NCBI GenBank assembly: GCA_018238155.1
Contig: JABCTZ010000036.1
Location: forward strand, 1-64,000
Reading direction: 5' to 3'
From: Candidatus Heimdallarchaeota archaeon
GTDB lineage: Archaea; Asgardarchaeota; Heimdallarchaeia; JABLTI01
DNA length: 64,000 nt
A program made the translations under genes and the position numbers. Shown piece by piece: positions 1 through 8,427 of the stretch. The notes under the pieces were generated by a model. That model was given only the letters and a program-made list of their open reading frames with translations. It made no database searches and was not told the origin of the DNA. Every line of letters starts with the position of its first letter. The stretch's first letter is position 1.

Positions 1-73
1 AAATAAAGGAAAACGATTTAGTTTCAATCATTTTTATTGATTATATTTCAAGTGAATAGAGCTGACCTTGGAA

Positions 74-739
74 TCAGCTTGTAATAATTCGAAATGATCC
101 ATGTTTCAATTTGTTTAATTTATTGAGATTTATGACCAATGCAGTCATCTGTTCCGTTGTTCTTGAAAATGATAATGGTCCTGCATCTAATGGTCTTAGA
201 CCTGATATCTTTGATAAAACCTCTTTGATTTCTTGCTTTGCTTTCTTATTATCTCCCGTTAAGAAGAGATCAACATTTAATGGTTCATCTATTTTATTCA
301 ATTTAGAAGCAGAAATTGTTTTGAATCCTCCAACTACAGCTATTCCTTCTGGAACAAGAGTTTGCAAGTATTCACTTACAGAATTATTAGGTACTTCATC
401 AGAGCAACTCGCAAGACCTGCTTGAAATGTTAATGGAACAATGACATCTACAAGAATAGTTTCTGGCTGAAGGGATGGTTTTATCTTTTCAATAGTATCT
501 ACCATATTTTGATAGGGAACAACCACAAATAGTAGATTGCATCTTTTCACCACGTCTTCATTAGATTCGCCAATAAATTGACCTTCAGGGATTTTTTCAC
601 TTAATTCTTTTGCTGCGAGAACTGCTTTCTCTTTTGTTCTTGAACCAAGAATAACTGAATATCCTGCCATTGCTAATCTTAGTGCAATACCCTTGCTTTG
701 TTTGCCCGTTCCTGGAATCAATCCAATTTTTCTGTTCAT
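74..739 (-). CDS. npdG: F420-dependent NADP oxidoreductase (Fno/NpdG type)
   Basis: The 221-residue protein opens with a Rossmann dinucleotide-binding segment, IGLIPGTGKQSKGIALRLA at residues 5-23, followed by LGSRTKEKA, which in this family contacts NADP phosphate. Length and layout match F420H2:NADP+ oxidoreductases, cytoplasmic enzymes that pass hydride between coenzyme F420 and NADP. It implies that the organism makes or uses F420, in keeping with the pterin genes elsewhere in the window. The GPG/GTG-type glycine pattern here is GTGKQSKG rather than the common GGTGxxG, a minor change. It is divergent from the release-factor gene, with about 190 bp between them. A ketol-acid reductoisomerase-like or other NAD-binding oxidoreductase is the only real alternative. 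Confidence 0.85.
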   Translation of the reverse strand: MNRKIGLIPGTGKQSKGIALRLAMAGYSVILGSRTKEKAVLAAKELSEKIPEGQFIGESNEDVVKRCNLLFVVVPYQNMVDTIEKIKPSLQPETILVDVIVPLTFQAGLASCSDEVPNNSVSEYLQTLVPEGIAVVGGFKTISASKLNKIDEPLNVDLFLTGDNKKAKQEIKEVLSKISGLRPLDAGPLSFSRTTEQMTALVINLNKLNKLKHGSFRIITS

Positions 740-851
740 TTTGATTTCTCCAAAAATTTTTTTGTTTAAAATTATCTATTAGAGCTATTAGAATCCATTT
801 GCAGATTATTCTAATACTAAATAAAAAGATTGCTTTATTCTAAAGTCAATA

Positions 852-860
852 TTTATATAT
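852..860 (+). promoter_or_regulatory. TATA box of the aRF1 gene
   Basis: TTTATATAT lies about 67 bp before the aRF1 ATG, which predicts a transcript start near 880 and a leader of about 45 bases. It sits in the divergent gap between npdG and aRF1. Confidence 0.5.
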
Positions 861-926
861 TATTCATCAAAGGGATTAGTAGTAATAAAGAAAGTAAGAA
901 AAAACTTTACTCGAGTTAGAGCGCAA

Positions 927-2180
927 ATGTCAGATTCAGCTTCATCCTTTGAAACCTATAAAATAAAACAAAGCATCGAGAGATTAGAGAGAAAAAAATC
1001 GTTTAATGGTGCAACTTGCTTAGTAACATTGTATATGCCTCATGGAACTTCTTTACCTGATGTTACAAACCAGCTGACTGACGAAAGAGGCACTGCAGCA
1101 AATATCAAGAGTAAACAAACAGGTAAAGCAGTTACTGCTGCTCTTTCAAGCATTTTAAGTCGATTAAAACAGATGAAAACTATGCCTAAAAATGGGCTAG
1201 TTATTTTTTGTGGTCAAACTGAAGCAGGTAAAATTGAATATTGGCCAATTACTCCTGTAGAACCAATTACTCGTAAAATGTATGTTTGTGATTCACGATT
1301 TCATACAGAATATTTACGAGAGCAATTGATTGAAAAAGATCAATATGGATTAATGGTCATTGATCGTAAAAGTGCTGCATACGCTCTGCTCCGTGGGAAT
1401 CACATGACCTTTTTGCGTAGTATGGGTTCCTTTGTTCCTGGAAAACATGGTAAAGGTGGACAGTCACAAAGGAGAATACAAAGAGGAACTGAGGTTCTTG
1501 CTCAAGAGCATTTGAAGAGAGCAGGTGTAATTGCAAGTAAACTATTCCTTGAAGTTCCTGATTTGAGGGGCATAGTTGTAGGTGGTCCTGCGCTTGCCAA
1601 AGATCTTTTCGTTCGAGGAAATAATCTTGATTATCGATTAGTAGACAAAATCATCGGAACAGTAGATGTTGGTTACACCGGTGAACAAGGCATTCGTGAA
1701 ATGATGGAAAAGTCTGTTGAACTGCTAAAAGATGTTCGATACCTTGAAGAAAAGGAATTCGTCCAGACTTTTCTAAGAGAACTTGGCAAAGATACTGGTA
1801 TGGTCGCTTATGGTCAAAAAGAAGTAATAAACGCAATAGACCTTGGTGCTGTAAAGAAGCTATTAATCAGCGAAGAAATGGATGTATTCCGAGTTAAAGT
1901 TGCGTGCCCTCAATGTGGCTTTTCAAGACAGGACAATGTAAAAGCTAGGCAATTGGTTGCATACGAAGAGGATTTGCTCAAAAGCAATTGTCCTGAATGT
2001 AATAGCTCTAGATTAACCATTGATGAAACAGAGGATTTTGTTGCTGAAATAGGTAAAAAAGCATTGGATTCTGGATCTGAAATTGAAATCATTAGTATAG
2101 ATACTGAGGAAGGTATGATTCTCTTCAAATCTTTTGGTGGACTAGTAGCTTTACTTAGGTATCCCGTTCGGGAAATGTAA
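927..2180 (+). CDS. prf1: Peptide chain release factor aRF1
   Basis: The 417-residue protein is the archaeal class-1 release factor, which reads all three stop codons and triggers peptidyl-tRNA hydrolysis on the ribosome. The stop-codon-recognition motif NIKS is at residues 59-62 and the catalytic GGQ at 177-179 inside GKHGKGGQSQRR. The C-terminal domain carries a pair of CPxC motifs (CPQC near 327 and CPEC near 355), the zinc-binding minidomain of archaeal and eukaryotic factors. Length equals the usual archaeal size. The gene is transcribed alone from a TATA box at 852-860 and converges on the OB-fold gene, separated by a hairpin at 2194-2210. Confidence 0.97.
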   Translation: MSDSASSFETYKIKQSIERLERKKSFNGATCLVTLYMPHGTSLPDVTNQLTDERGTAANIKSKQTGKAVTAALSSILSRLKQMKTMPKNGLVIFCGQTEAGKIEYWPITPVEPITRKMYVCDSRFHTEYLREQLIEKDQYGLMVIDRKSAAYALLRGNHMTFLRSMGSFVPGKHGKGGQSQRRIQRGTEVLAQEHLKRAGVIASKLFLEVPDLRGIVVGGPALAKDLFVRGNNLDYRLVDKIIGTVDVGYTGEQGIREMMEKSVELLKDVRYLEEKEFVQTFLRELGKDTGMVAYGQKEVINAIDLGAVKKLLISEEMDVFRVKVACPQCGFSRQDNVKARQLVAYEEDLLKSNCPECNSSRLTIDETEDFVAEIGKKALDSGSEIEIISIDTEEGMILFKSFGGLVALLRYPVREM

Positions 2181-2193
2181 AGAAAATAATCTA

Positions 2194-2210
2194 TGGGGAT
2201 TTTTTCCCCA
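2194..2210. terminator. Terminator hairpin between convergent genes
   Basis: TGGGG at 2194-2198 and CCCCA at 2206-2210 form a stem with a T-rich loop, 14 bases after the aRF1 stop. It lies between the converging aRF1 and OB-fold genes and could serve both. Confidence 0.5.
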
Positions 2211-2231
2211 AACAAATATTCTTGACTAAAA

Positions 2232-2624
2232 TTAGTATCTTCTCTGTTGTCGTTTTTTAAATTTCGGTTTATAGTCATCGGGTGGAACAGGAAAATCTGG
2301 TGGAATTTTTTCCGTTTCGACAAAATCTTTTGCATCTTCAATTTTCACAAGCTCTCCATATTTCCCTACATTTAACCTTAATTCGTTTCTAATAACTTTT
2401 ATGAATCCATTTTTAACTTCTCCAATCTCTCCTTCATCTAATAATTCTATACTTGTATCCCACAACGTAAGGAAAATTCTTCCTGTATCATCACCTACTT
2501 CTACTTCTGCAAGCTGTAACTCCTTTCCATCTGCTGAAGAAATTTCTCTGGATTCACCTTTTTTTATCACACGAAAACGAATGTCAACATTTCTCATATC
2601 TGCTAGTAATTGATTAATTTTCAT
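2232..2624 (-). CDS. Single-stranded nucleic acid-binding OB-fold protein
   Basis: A 130-residue protein with one OB fold. The segment EVEVGDDTGRIFLTLWD near residues 40-56 is typical of the short archaeal single-strand DNA-binding proteins related to RPA and SOSS-B. After the fold (to about residue 100) comes a proline-rich linker and a basic tail, KFKKRQQRRY. Crenarchaeal SSB has an acidic tail instead, so the end differs from the best-known relatives and may aid nucleic acid contact. The protein probably coats ssDNA in replication or repair; RNA binding is also possible. It converges with aRF1 and has no clear operon partner. Confidence 0.75.
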   Translation of the reverse strand: MKINQLLADMRNVDIRFRVIKKGESREISSADGKELQLAEVEVGDDTGRIFLTLWDTSIELLDEGEIGEVKNGFIKVIRNELRLNVGKYGELVKIEDAKDFVETEKIPPDFPVPPDDYKPKFKKRQQRRY

Positions 2625-2913
2625 AGTTTATTTCACCTTTATCAAATATAGCTCAATTGTTTTTAAAAGAAACCTTACTGTTAATAAATGTCCTTTTTAG
2701 TATAAATTCAATTAGAAAAAATAATGTATCATTACATGTTGAGAAAAAACTAACTAGGAAAGAGTACTCTGGATAAATTATCTATAGCTTCATCATCATA
2801 TTTGTCAATTGTTTCTGACAAATCATTTTTCTTTCTTCTTCCTTTTTTCTCATTTCAATACACTTTTATTGTATATCAAACATTTTAAATTATAATTTAC
2901 GTGAGGGTGTAAA

Positions 2914-5658
2914 TTGAATTCAATTAAAAAACGATTTTTACTAACAATGTGGGTTGTAGGATTATTCTCACTCACAGGCTTTATCGTTCCATCTATATAT
3001 GGAATTAATAACAATGACTCATTCTACTCTACAAAAGGTTCTGATTCATTTGTTGAAGATTTTTCGACCACATCCAATATGGATGGTTCATCTACCTCTT
3101 TTGGTTGGGGAACAGGAACAGTTACTAATGCTCGTGATTTTTCATGGAATCTTCTAGATCATTACTATACTGAGTCTCCTGTAGTTGATGTTGAAGTTCA
3201 AGGGAGAAAAGCATATCTTGGTTTGTATAATGAATCTCAAACTGATGCTATTACTATTCTTAATATCAATAATCTTCTTGATATCAAGCTTCAAGGAATA
3301 GAAAATCATAGTGATTTCAGTCAAACAAAAGCAATCGCTGTTGAGGGTGATTACCTTCTGTCCGGACAAAAACATACTACAATTCAAGATGCACTAGTAT
3401 GTAATGATGTTGAAGACCCCTTCAATCCTGCATGGACGTGGGGTAGTGGTCTTGATAATTTTATCACAGATATCGAAATCTACGGTCACATTGCTTTCTT
3501 TACTTCTTATAATGTTAATAACAATCGGTCATTACGTTACATAGATGTAGAAGACCCATTTAATTATGTTCCATATGTTAGTTGTGATTGGGATTGTAAT
3601 CAATCACTAGGGTTGACTGTTAACGGAGGATTAGCATATATCGCAGCAAGCACCGAAGGATTTTACGTGCTCAATATTACAAATAAAGCCTACCCAACTG
3701 AAATTGGTTATGTTAATACTCCAGGTAATGCTACAGATGTCATTGTTGATGGTGGTTTTGCTTATTTGGCTGATGGTCCAGCTGGAGTACATGTGATAGA
3801 TATCAGAGATCCATCAAATCCAACAATACTTAGCACTTTTGATACTCCAGGTCTTGCACAAAAATTGGTTAAGCAAGGGAGAACACTCTTCATTGCTGAT
3901 GGCACTGGAAAAGTACAAATCTGTGATGTTTTTGATCCTCATCACATTTCAATTGTAACAGATATTCCTGCAATACCCTACACCTATGATGTTGCTCTTT
4001 TTGGTGGTGATTTGATTGCTGGCACACAAAACGGTATTTATTCCATTAGAATTGGATATATGGCTAATTTTAGCAATTCATGGTACCCAAATCCATTCGA
4101 GGCACCTGAAATCTGGGATGTTAGAGTAGATAATGGTATTGCTTATATCGCTGCTGGTGAAGATGGTGTTTTAGCTGTTGATGTTAGAAATCCTCTACAA
4201 CCCTCATTAATAGGGAATTATGTAACCGGACCTGGACATGAGATTAGAAAAATTGATGTTAATGGAAGATTTCTTTATGGAATTGGTCCAAGTGATTATA
4301 TGACATTTGACATTTCTGATCCAACTGATATTAAAATAGTGAGTGCTCAATCTGGGGGCGGATTAACAGACGTGTTTATTCATGGAGAATTATATTACAT
4401 GTCATTCGTTTCAGGGTTTGCTATATTGAATGTCTCCGATAATTATAATCCTGTTGTTATAACGAGCCATATTCCAGTAGCAACACATGTAAACAATACT
4501 GCCATTTGGACACAAGGAACACATGTGTATATGGTCGAAGGTAATGATGGATCATTATCTGATGAATTTAGTTGTTATGGTGTCACAAATTTCATAAATC
4601 CGACTTTGAGTTATTCTGGTAGTCGAACGACACCAATGTATGATATTCATGTTGATGGAGATTTAGCTTATCTTGGAGCTGGTGGTTGGCTTGCAATTTA
4701 CAATGTTTCTGATCCAACAGCATTTACTTATCCAGATTATGAAATAACTACCTCATGGGGTGTCTGGAGTTTTGGTAGATATGTTGTTAGTGCTGAAATG
4801 GCAAAAGGTGCTCGTCTTTATGACACAACCAATGTTAATGACTTTGAATTACATAGTTATTATTCTGCTCCAACTGAATCTCTTCAAGTGACTATGTCAG
4901 GCGACTATACATACGTAGCCAATCAAACATCACTAGTTACTCTTCGACACTTCTGCAGTTTAGCTGATACTTATAATCCTGGAACTTCATTTGCCCAATC
5001 AATGAAAATTAGCCCAGATCCCAAACGATTGATAACAGAAGCAACTTTGCACAAAGATGACAAAGTACCATTTGGAACTGCTGTAGAGTATTTTATGTCT
5101 GCAGATGGTGGCGCTAATTGGGAGTTTGTTACTCCTGGCGCTCCACATGTTTTTGCTAATCCTGGATATGACCTTCGATGGAGGGCTGAAATTATAGGTC
5201 CCAGAGATCGCAGCGTTCATCTTTATGAAATCGCTATTAATTATGAATTTAATCTTTCACCAACAACTCCTACATTAACAGATCCAGGAGATACTAACGC
5301 CTTAGGTTTAGTTTCTCTTAAATGGACTGCAAGCTCAGATGCCGATGGTACCATTGCTTTCTATGAAGTAGAAGTTAGTACTGATGCTAGCTATGTTATT
5401 GTTGTCAAAGAATATAATGTCACTTCTTTGAAACAAAGTGTTTATCCTTTATCGTCTGGAACTTACTATTTCCGTGTACGGGCTATGGATGATGGTGGAG
5501 CAATGAGTGATTGGAGTACAGCAGATATCGAGGTTACTTTTAGTCTTCTCGGACCAATGTGGATTGGAATTATTGTCGGAAGCTTAGTACTAATAATCGT
5601 TCTTATTGTTGTCATCTCAGTTCTAGTTCGGCGGAAAAAGAAAGGTGTATTTAGATGA
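2914..5658 (+). CDS. Secreted LVIVD-repeat surface protein with C-terminal anchor
   Basis: The 914-residue protein starts at a TTG preceded by GTGAGGGTG. Residues 1-30 form a signal peptide with a hydrophobic core (FLLTMWVVGLFSLTGFIVPS). Residues of about 90-680 hold repeated LVIVD-type units of the form 'G..AYxAxxxxGxxVxDIxDPxxPxxxG', which build a beta-propeller exposed outside the cell. A fibronectin-like domain follows near 775-875 (SPTTPTLTDPGDT onwards). A single transmembrane helix and a basic end, VRRKKKGVFR, anchor it with a short cytoplasmic tail. The function is unknown; adhesion or ligand binding at the surface would suit the design. It is followed by a hairpin and T-run at 5675-5708. 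Confidence 0.8.
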   Translation: MNSIKKRFLLTMWVVGLFSLTGFIVPSIYGINNNDSFYSTKGSDSFVEDFSTTSNMDGSSTSFGWGTGTVTNARDFSWNLLDHYYTESPVVDVEVQGRKAYLGLYNESQTDAITILNINNLLDIKLQGIENHSDFSQTKAIAVEGDYLLSGQKHTTIQDALVCNDVEDPFNPAWTWGSGLDNFITDIEIYGHIAFFTSYNVNNNRSLRYIDVEDPFNYVPYVSCDWDCNQSLGLTVNGGLAYIAASTEGFYVLNITNKAYPTEIGYVNTPGNATDVIVDGGFAYLADGPAGVHVIDIRDPSNPTILSTFDTPGLAQKLVKQGRTLFIADGTGKVQICDVFDPHHISIVTDIPAIPYTYDVALFGGDLIAGTQNGIYSIRIGYMANFSNSWYPNPFEAPEIWDVRVDNGIAYIAAGEDGVLAVDVRNPLQPSLIGNYVTGPGHEIRKIDVNGRFLYGIGPSDYMTFDISDPTDIKIVSAQSGGGLTDVFIHGELYYMSFVSGFAILNVSDNYNPVVITSHIPVATHVNNTAIWTQGTHVYMVEGNDGSLSDEFSCYGVTNFINPTLSYSGSRTTPMYDIHVDGDLAYLGAGGWLAIYNVSDPTAFTYPDYEITTSWGVWSFGRYVVSAEMAKGARLYDTTNVNDFELHSYYSAPTESLQVTMSGDYTYVANQTSLVTLRHFCSLADTYNPGTSFAQSMKISPDPKRLITEATLHKDDKVPFGTAVEYFMSADGGANWEFVTPGAPHVFANPGYDLRWRAEIIGPRDRSVHLYEIAINYEFNLSPTTPTLTDPGDTNALGLVSLKWTASSDADGTIAFYEVEVSTDASYVIVVKEYNVTSLKQSVYPLSSGTYYFRVRAMDDGGAMSDWSTADIEVTFSLLGPMWIGIIVGSLVLIIVLIVVISVLVRRKKKGVFR

Positions 5659-5674
5659 TAAATACAAACGGTTA

Positions 5675-5708
5675 GAGGCGTTTGATTAACGTCTCACAAT
5701 CTTTTTTT
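5675..5708 (+). terminator. Terminator after the LVIVD protein gene
   Basis: GAGGCGTT at 5675-5682 pairs with AACGTCTC at 5688-5695 (one G-U pair, loop of 5), followed by a run of seven T at 5702-5708, 16 bases after the stop codon. Confidence 0.55.
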
Positions 5709-5789
5709 CTATTTTCTCTATTCTTTTACTATTTAATCAACAAATATATTGTCATTTTACTCAAGGGCGAAAAATGAACTTGAATAGAA

Positions 5790-5827
5790 AAACGGGTGAT
5801 TTTTTAGGTCGAGGAAAAAACCTGTTT
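5790..5827 (-). terminator. Hairpin downstream of the first ClC gene
   Basis: AAACGGG at 5790-5796 pairs with CCTGTTT at 5821-5827, with an inner TTTTTT/AAAAAA stem. It lies just beyond the stop of the minus-strand ClC gene at 5847 and probably ends its transcript. Confidence 0.4.
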
Positions 5828-5846
5828 ATTGAAAGAGCATTTTGAA

Positions 5847-8057
5847 TTAATTGTTAGTAGACTTCCCATCCTGTTTGTCAGTCTTTTCTGGAGTGCCACT
5901 TTTATTTCTTCTTCCTCTTTTTTTTGCTCTAATTGTTTTCTTATTTGTTTTAACATGTTCTTGATATTGTATTTCTAAAGAATTTTTCATAACTCTATCT
6001 TCACACTCTTCTCTAAGAAATACAAGTAAGTCTTTTTCTGTAAATCGATGCTTATCTTTTCTGCTAATAACTTTGACTTTTTCAGCTAATTCGGGATAAT
6101 TTTTAATTGCTTTTTCAACCATTTGTAATTCTGCTTCTACTAACTTTTTATCAGCAAACTTTCTTTCTTCAAGATCCTTCAGTCTTTGCATTTCCAAGCA
6201 TTTCATAACATCCGAATTAGAAACAATTCCTACTAGATTTCTTGTGCTAGGATTATCAAGAATTGCTATTCGACCAATGTCTGATCGGTAGAGCAAACTC
6301 ATTGCTTGATCAACAGTTTCATCTGGATAAAGTACATACGGCTTTGCATTTCCTGCTTCCATCACCGTAGTTTCCAATTGCTTGTTATTTAATGCTAATT
6401 TTAAATGTGTGGTAGTAACGATACCTAGGAATTCTCCCTTTAAATTAATGATTGGATAACCTAAATGGTCCATAGTATTTACTAGAGAATCAAACTCACT
6501 CATTTTCATGTGCTCAGGTACACAAATTACATTGGTAGTCATTATGTCCTTCACTTTATACGTTTCTAGTAAATCCGTTGGTCCAGCCATTGAAATATTG
6601 ATACCTCTGATCAAGAGTTTCTGAGTATAGATATTCTCTTTCATTGTAGTTTTGCTCATAAAATAACTAATAGTGCATGTTAACATTAGTGGAATAAATG
6701 TGTGATATGAATGGGTCATTTCTGATGCCATGAAAATCATTGTTAGGACAGCACGAGATGAGCCTGAAAACACCGCTGCAAAACCTACCAAAGTGAATAG
6801 AGCAAAATCTTGCTTAGTGAAGTTCAGTGCGGGAATAACTGAGTTCAATACAAAAGCAAATCCATAACCTGTTGTGGCACCAATAACTAAAGCAGGTGCA
6901 AAAACACCTCCTGAATTCCCTGACCCAACAGAAAATCCTGTAGCAAGTATTTTCAGTAATAATAAAAGAATTAATACCACAATCACTCCACCACCAAGCA
7001 TCGTCCAAGAATTTTCAATTGGTTCATTCGCAAATAAAGATGTGATTGTTTCATAACCAACGCCAAAAATCCTTGGTATACCTTCCACATTGTCAATACT
7101 AAATAAAGGCTCATTTCCTCCTATTGGTGAGAAGTGTAAATCTTGCGATAGTACTCTTGGTGAAAGAAGACCTATTAAACCTGTGAGAAACCCACCTGCA
7201 ATAGGCCAAACTACCACTGGTACTCTTTTGACTTTATGAACCGCATTTTCAATTAAACCCAATGATTTGGTATAGAGAATTGCAACTAAACCTGCAACAA
7301 CGCCTAATAACAAGAACCAGTGAAGATAAGGTACATAATCATTAAATGATATTTGGGTTAATTCTGTGGGAATTTCAAAAATGGGCTCTGAACCTGTATC
7401 TAGAATAAATCTTCCAAATATATTCGCAATTAATGAAGAAAGAATTATTGGAATAAGCTGATCTGCACTTAATGAAATAATGAGTATTTCTAGTCCAAAA
7501 AGTGCTGCACCAATAGGGGCGTTGAATGTTGCAGAAATACCTGCAACAAGTCCACAAACAACAACCGTTTTAATACTTCTGCCTCTAAGACCCAATTTTC
7601 TACCTAAGAAGGAACTAAATCCTCCACCAATTTGAGCGATAGGTCCTTCTCTTCCTAAACTCAGACCTCCTCCAATGCAAATGCCTGAAAGAGCCATTTT
7701 TAGATATGGTGTTGTGGTTTTGATATATCCGTCTTCAAAAATGATACTTTCCATTACTTCTGGAATTCCATGACCTTTTGCTTCCGGAGCCCATTTATTA
7801 AGAATGGGAGCTGTTATTGCTGCAGCCAAAGTTGGAAGAAGCACAATCATCAATAATTGAGCAATACCGGCATTGTTGTAAATTAAACCATAAAATAAAA
7901 TCCTTGTAAGAGCAATATAATTACTAAAAACCCATGCAGCTCCTGCACCAACTAAACCCGAAAGAATCGCAATCAAGTAAATAAGAAATGATCGACGTTT
8001 AAATAATACTTGCAAGAATTGCTTTGGATGTTTTATAGAGAACCAAACAGATCTCAA
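5847..8057 (-). CDS. ClC-family chloride channel/transporter with CBS domains (copy 1)
   Basis: The 736-residue protein has about ten membrane helices in the ClC fold, then two CBS domains from about residue 500 and a basic charged tail. The ion-filter motifs are GHGIPEV near 90, GREGPIAQ near 137 with the gating glutamate, and GNSGGVFAP near 380. Histidine replaces the usual serine of GSGIP. In FNAPIGAALFGLEIL the residue at the position of the E. coli proton glutamate E203 is isoleucine, as in channels rather than exchangers. The TTG start at 8057 is poor: the same frame is open to 8129, and a separate frame at 8120-8215 appears to encode the missing N-terminal tail. It lies directly upstream of no other minus-strand gene and may be co-expressed with copy 2. 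Confidence 0.88.
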   Translation of the reverse strand: MRSVWFSIKHPKQFLQVLFKRRSFLIYLIAILSGLVGAGAAWVFSNYIALTRILFYGLIYNNAGIAQLLMIVLLPTLAAAITAPILNKWAPEAKGHGIPEVMESIIFEDGYIKTTTPYLKMALSGICIGGGLSLGREGPIAQIGGGFSSFLGRKLGLRGRSIKTVVVCGLVAGISATFNAPIGAALFGLEILIISLSADQLIPIILSSLIANIFGRFILDTGSEPIFEIPTELTQISFNDYVPYLHWFLLLGVVAGLVAILYTKSLGLIENAVHKVKRVPVVVWPIAGGFLTGLIGLLSPRVLSQDLHFSPIGGNEPLFSIDNVEGIPRIFGVGYETITSLFANEPIENSWTMLGGGVIVVLILLLLLKILATGFSVGSGNSGGVFAPALVIGATTGYGFAFVLNSVIPALNFTKQDFALFTLVGFAAVFSGSSRAVLTMIFMASEMTHSYHTFIPLMLTCTISYFMSKTTMKENIYTQKLLIRGINISMAGPTDLLETYKVKDIMTTNVICVPEHMKMSEFDSLVNTMDHLGYPIINLKGEFLGIVTTTHLKLALNNKQLETTVMEAGNAKPYVLYPDETVDQAMSLLYRSDIGRIAILDNPSTRNLVGIVSNSDVMKCLEMQRLKDLEERKFADKKLVEAELQMVEKAIKNYPELAEKVKVISRKDKHRFTEKDLLVFLREECEDRVMKNSLEIQYQEHVKTNKKTIRAKKRGRRNKSGTPEKTDKQDGKSTNN

Positions 8058-8119
8058 ACTGTTAATGAACCCTCTTTGAAGAAAAAGCTGTAATTTTCCA
8101 CTCCTAATCTCACCTTCAA

Positions 8120-8215
8120 CTAATTTTTTTCACCAATATTCTCAATAGCATGATTTTCTTTATTTGAACTATCTTTGCTTTCTTTTGATTTTGTGTTTCG
8201 ATTCTCAGTATCCAA
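8120..8215 (-). pseudogene. Out-of-frame N-terminal tail of ClC copy 1 (31 codons)
   Basis: A 31-codon hydrophilic frame starts at TTG 8215, with AAGG 8 bases before, and ends at TAG 8120-8122. Its product, rich in K, E, N and S, resembles the charged cytoplasmic tail of ClC copy 2. A -1 shift on the A7 run (T7 on the plus strand, 8124-8130) would join it directly to the ClC frame, which is open from there. It is therefore listed as part of the ClC gene, split by an indel, by a sequencing error or by deliberate frameshifting, not as a separate gene. Confidence 0.45.
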
Positions 8216-8427
8216 TAGCTTTTCCTTCTTGTAAATATAGAAATAATTTATTGCCTAACTTAGCAACCTCTAATTGCCTTCACAATTATTTCATCTTTTA
8301 AATCTACCTTTTATTATTCAAATAGTTGGTAAATATTTTAATACATTCTTAACAATAAAAATAACTCTATTTCTAACTAATTATTTTAATTAAGAATTGT
8401 TTGACCAATATCCTAAATTGATTATAA
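8216..8427. other. Gap between the two ClC genes
   Basis: About 210 AT-rich bases between the split ClC tail and the end of ClC copy 2. It contains several T and A tracts and possible minus-strand TATA elements, but I see no gene or strong hairpin. Confidence 0.4.
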
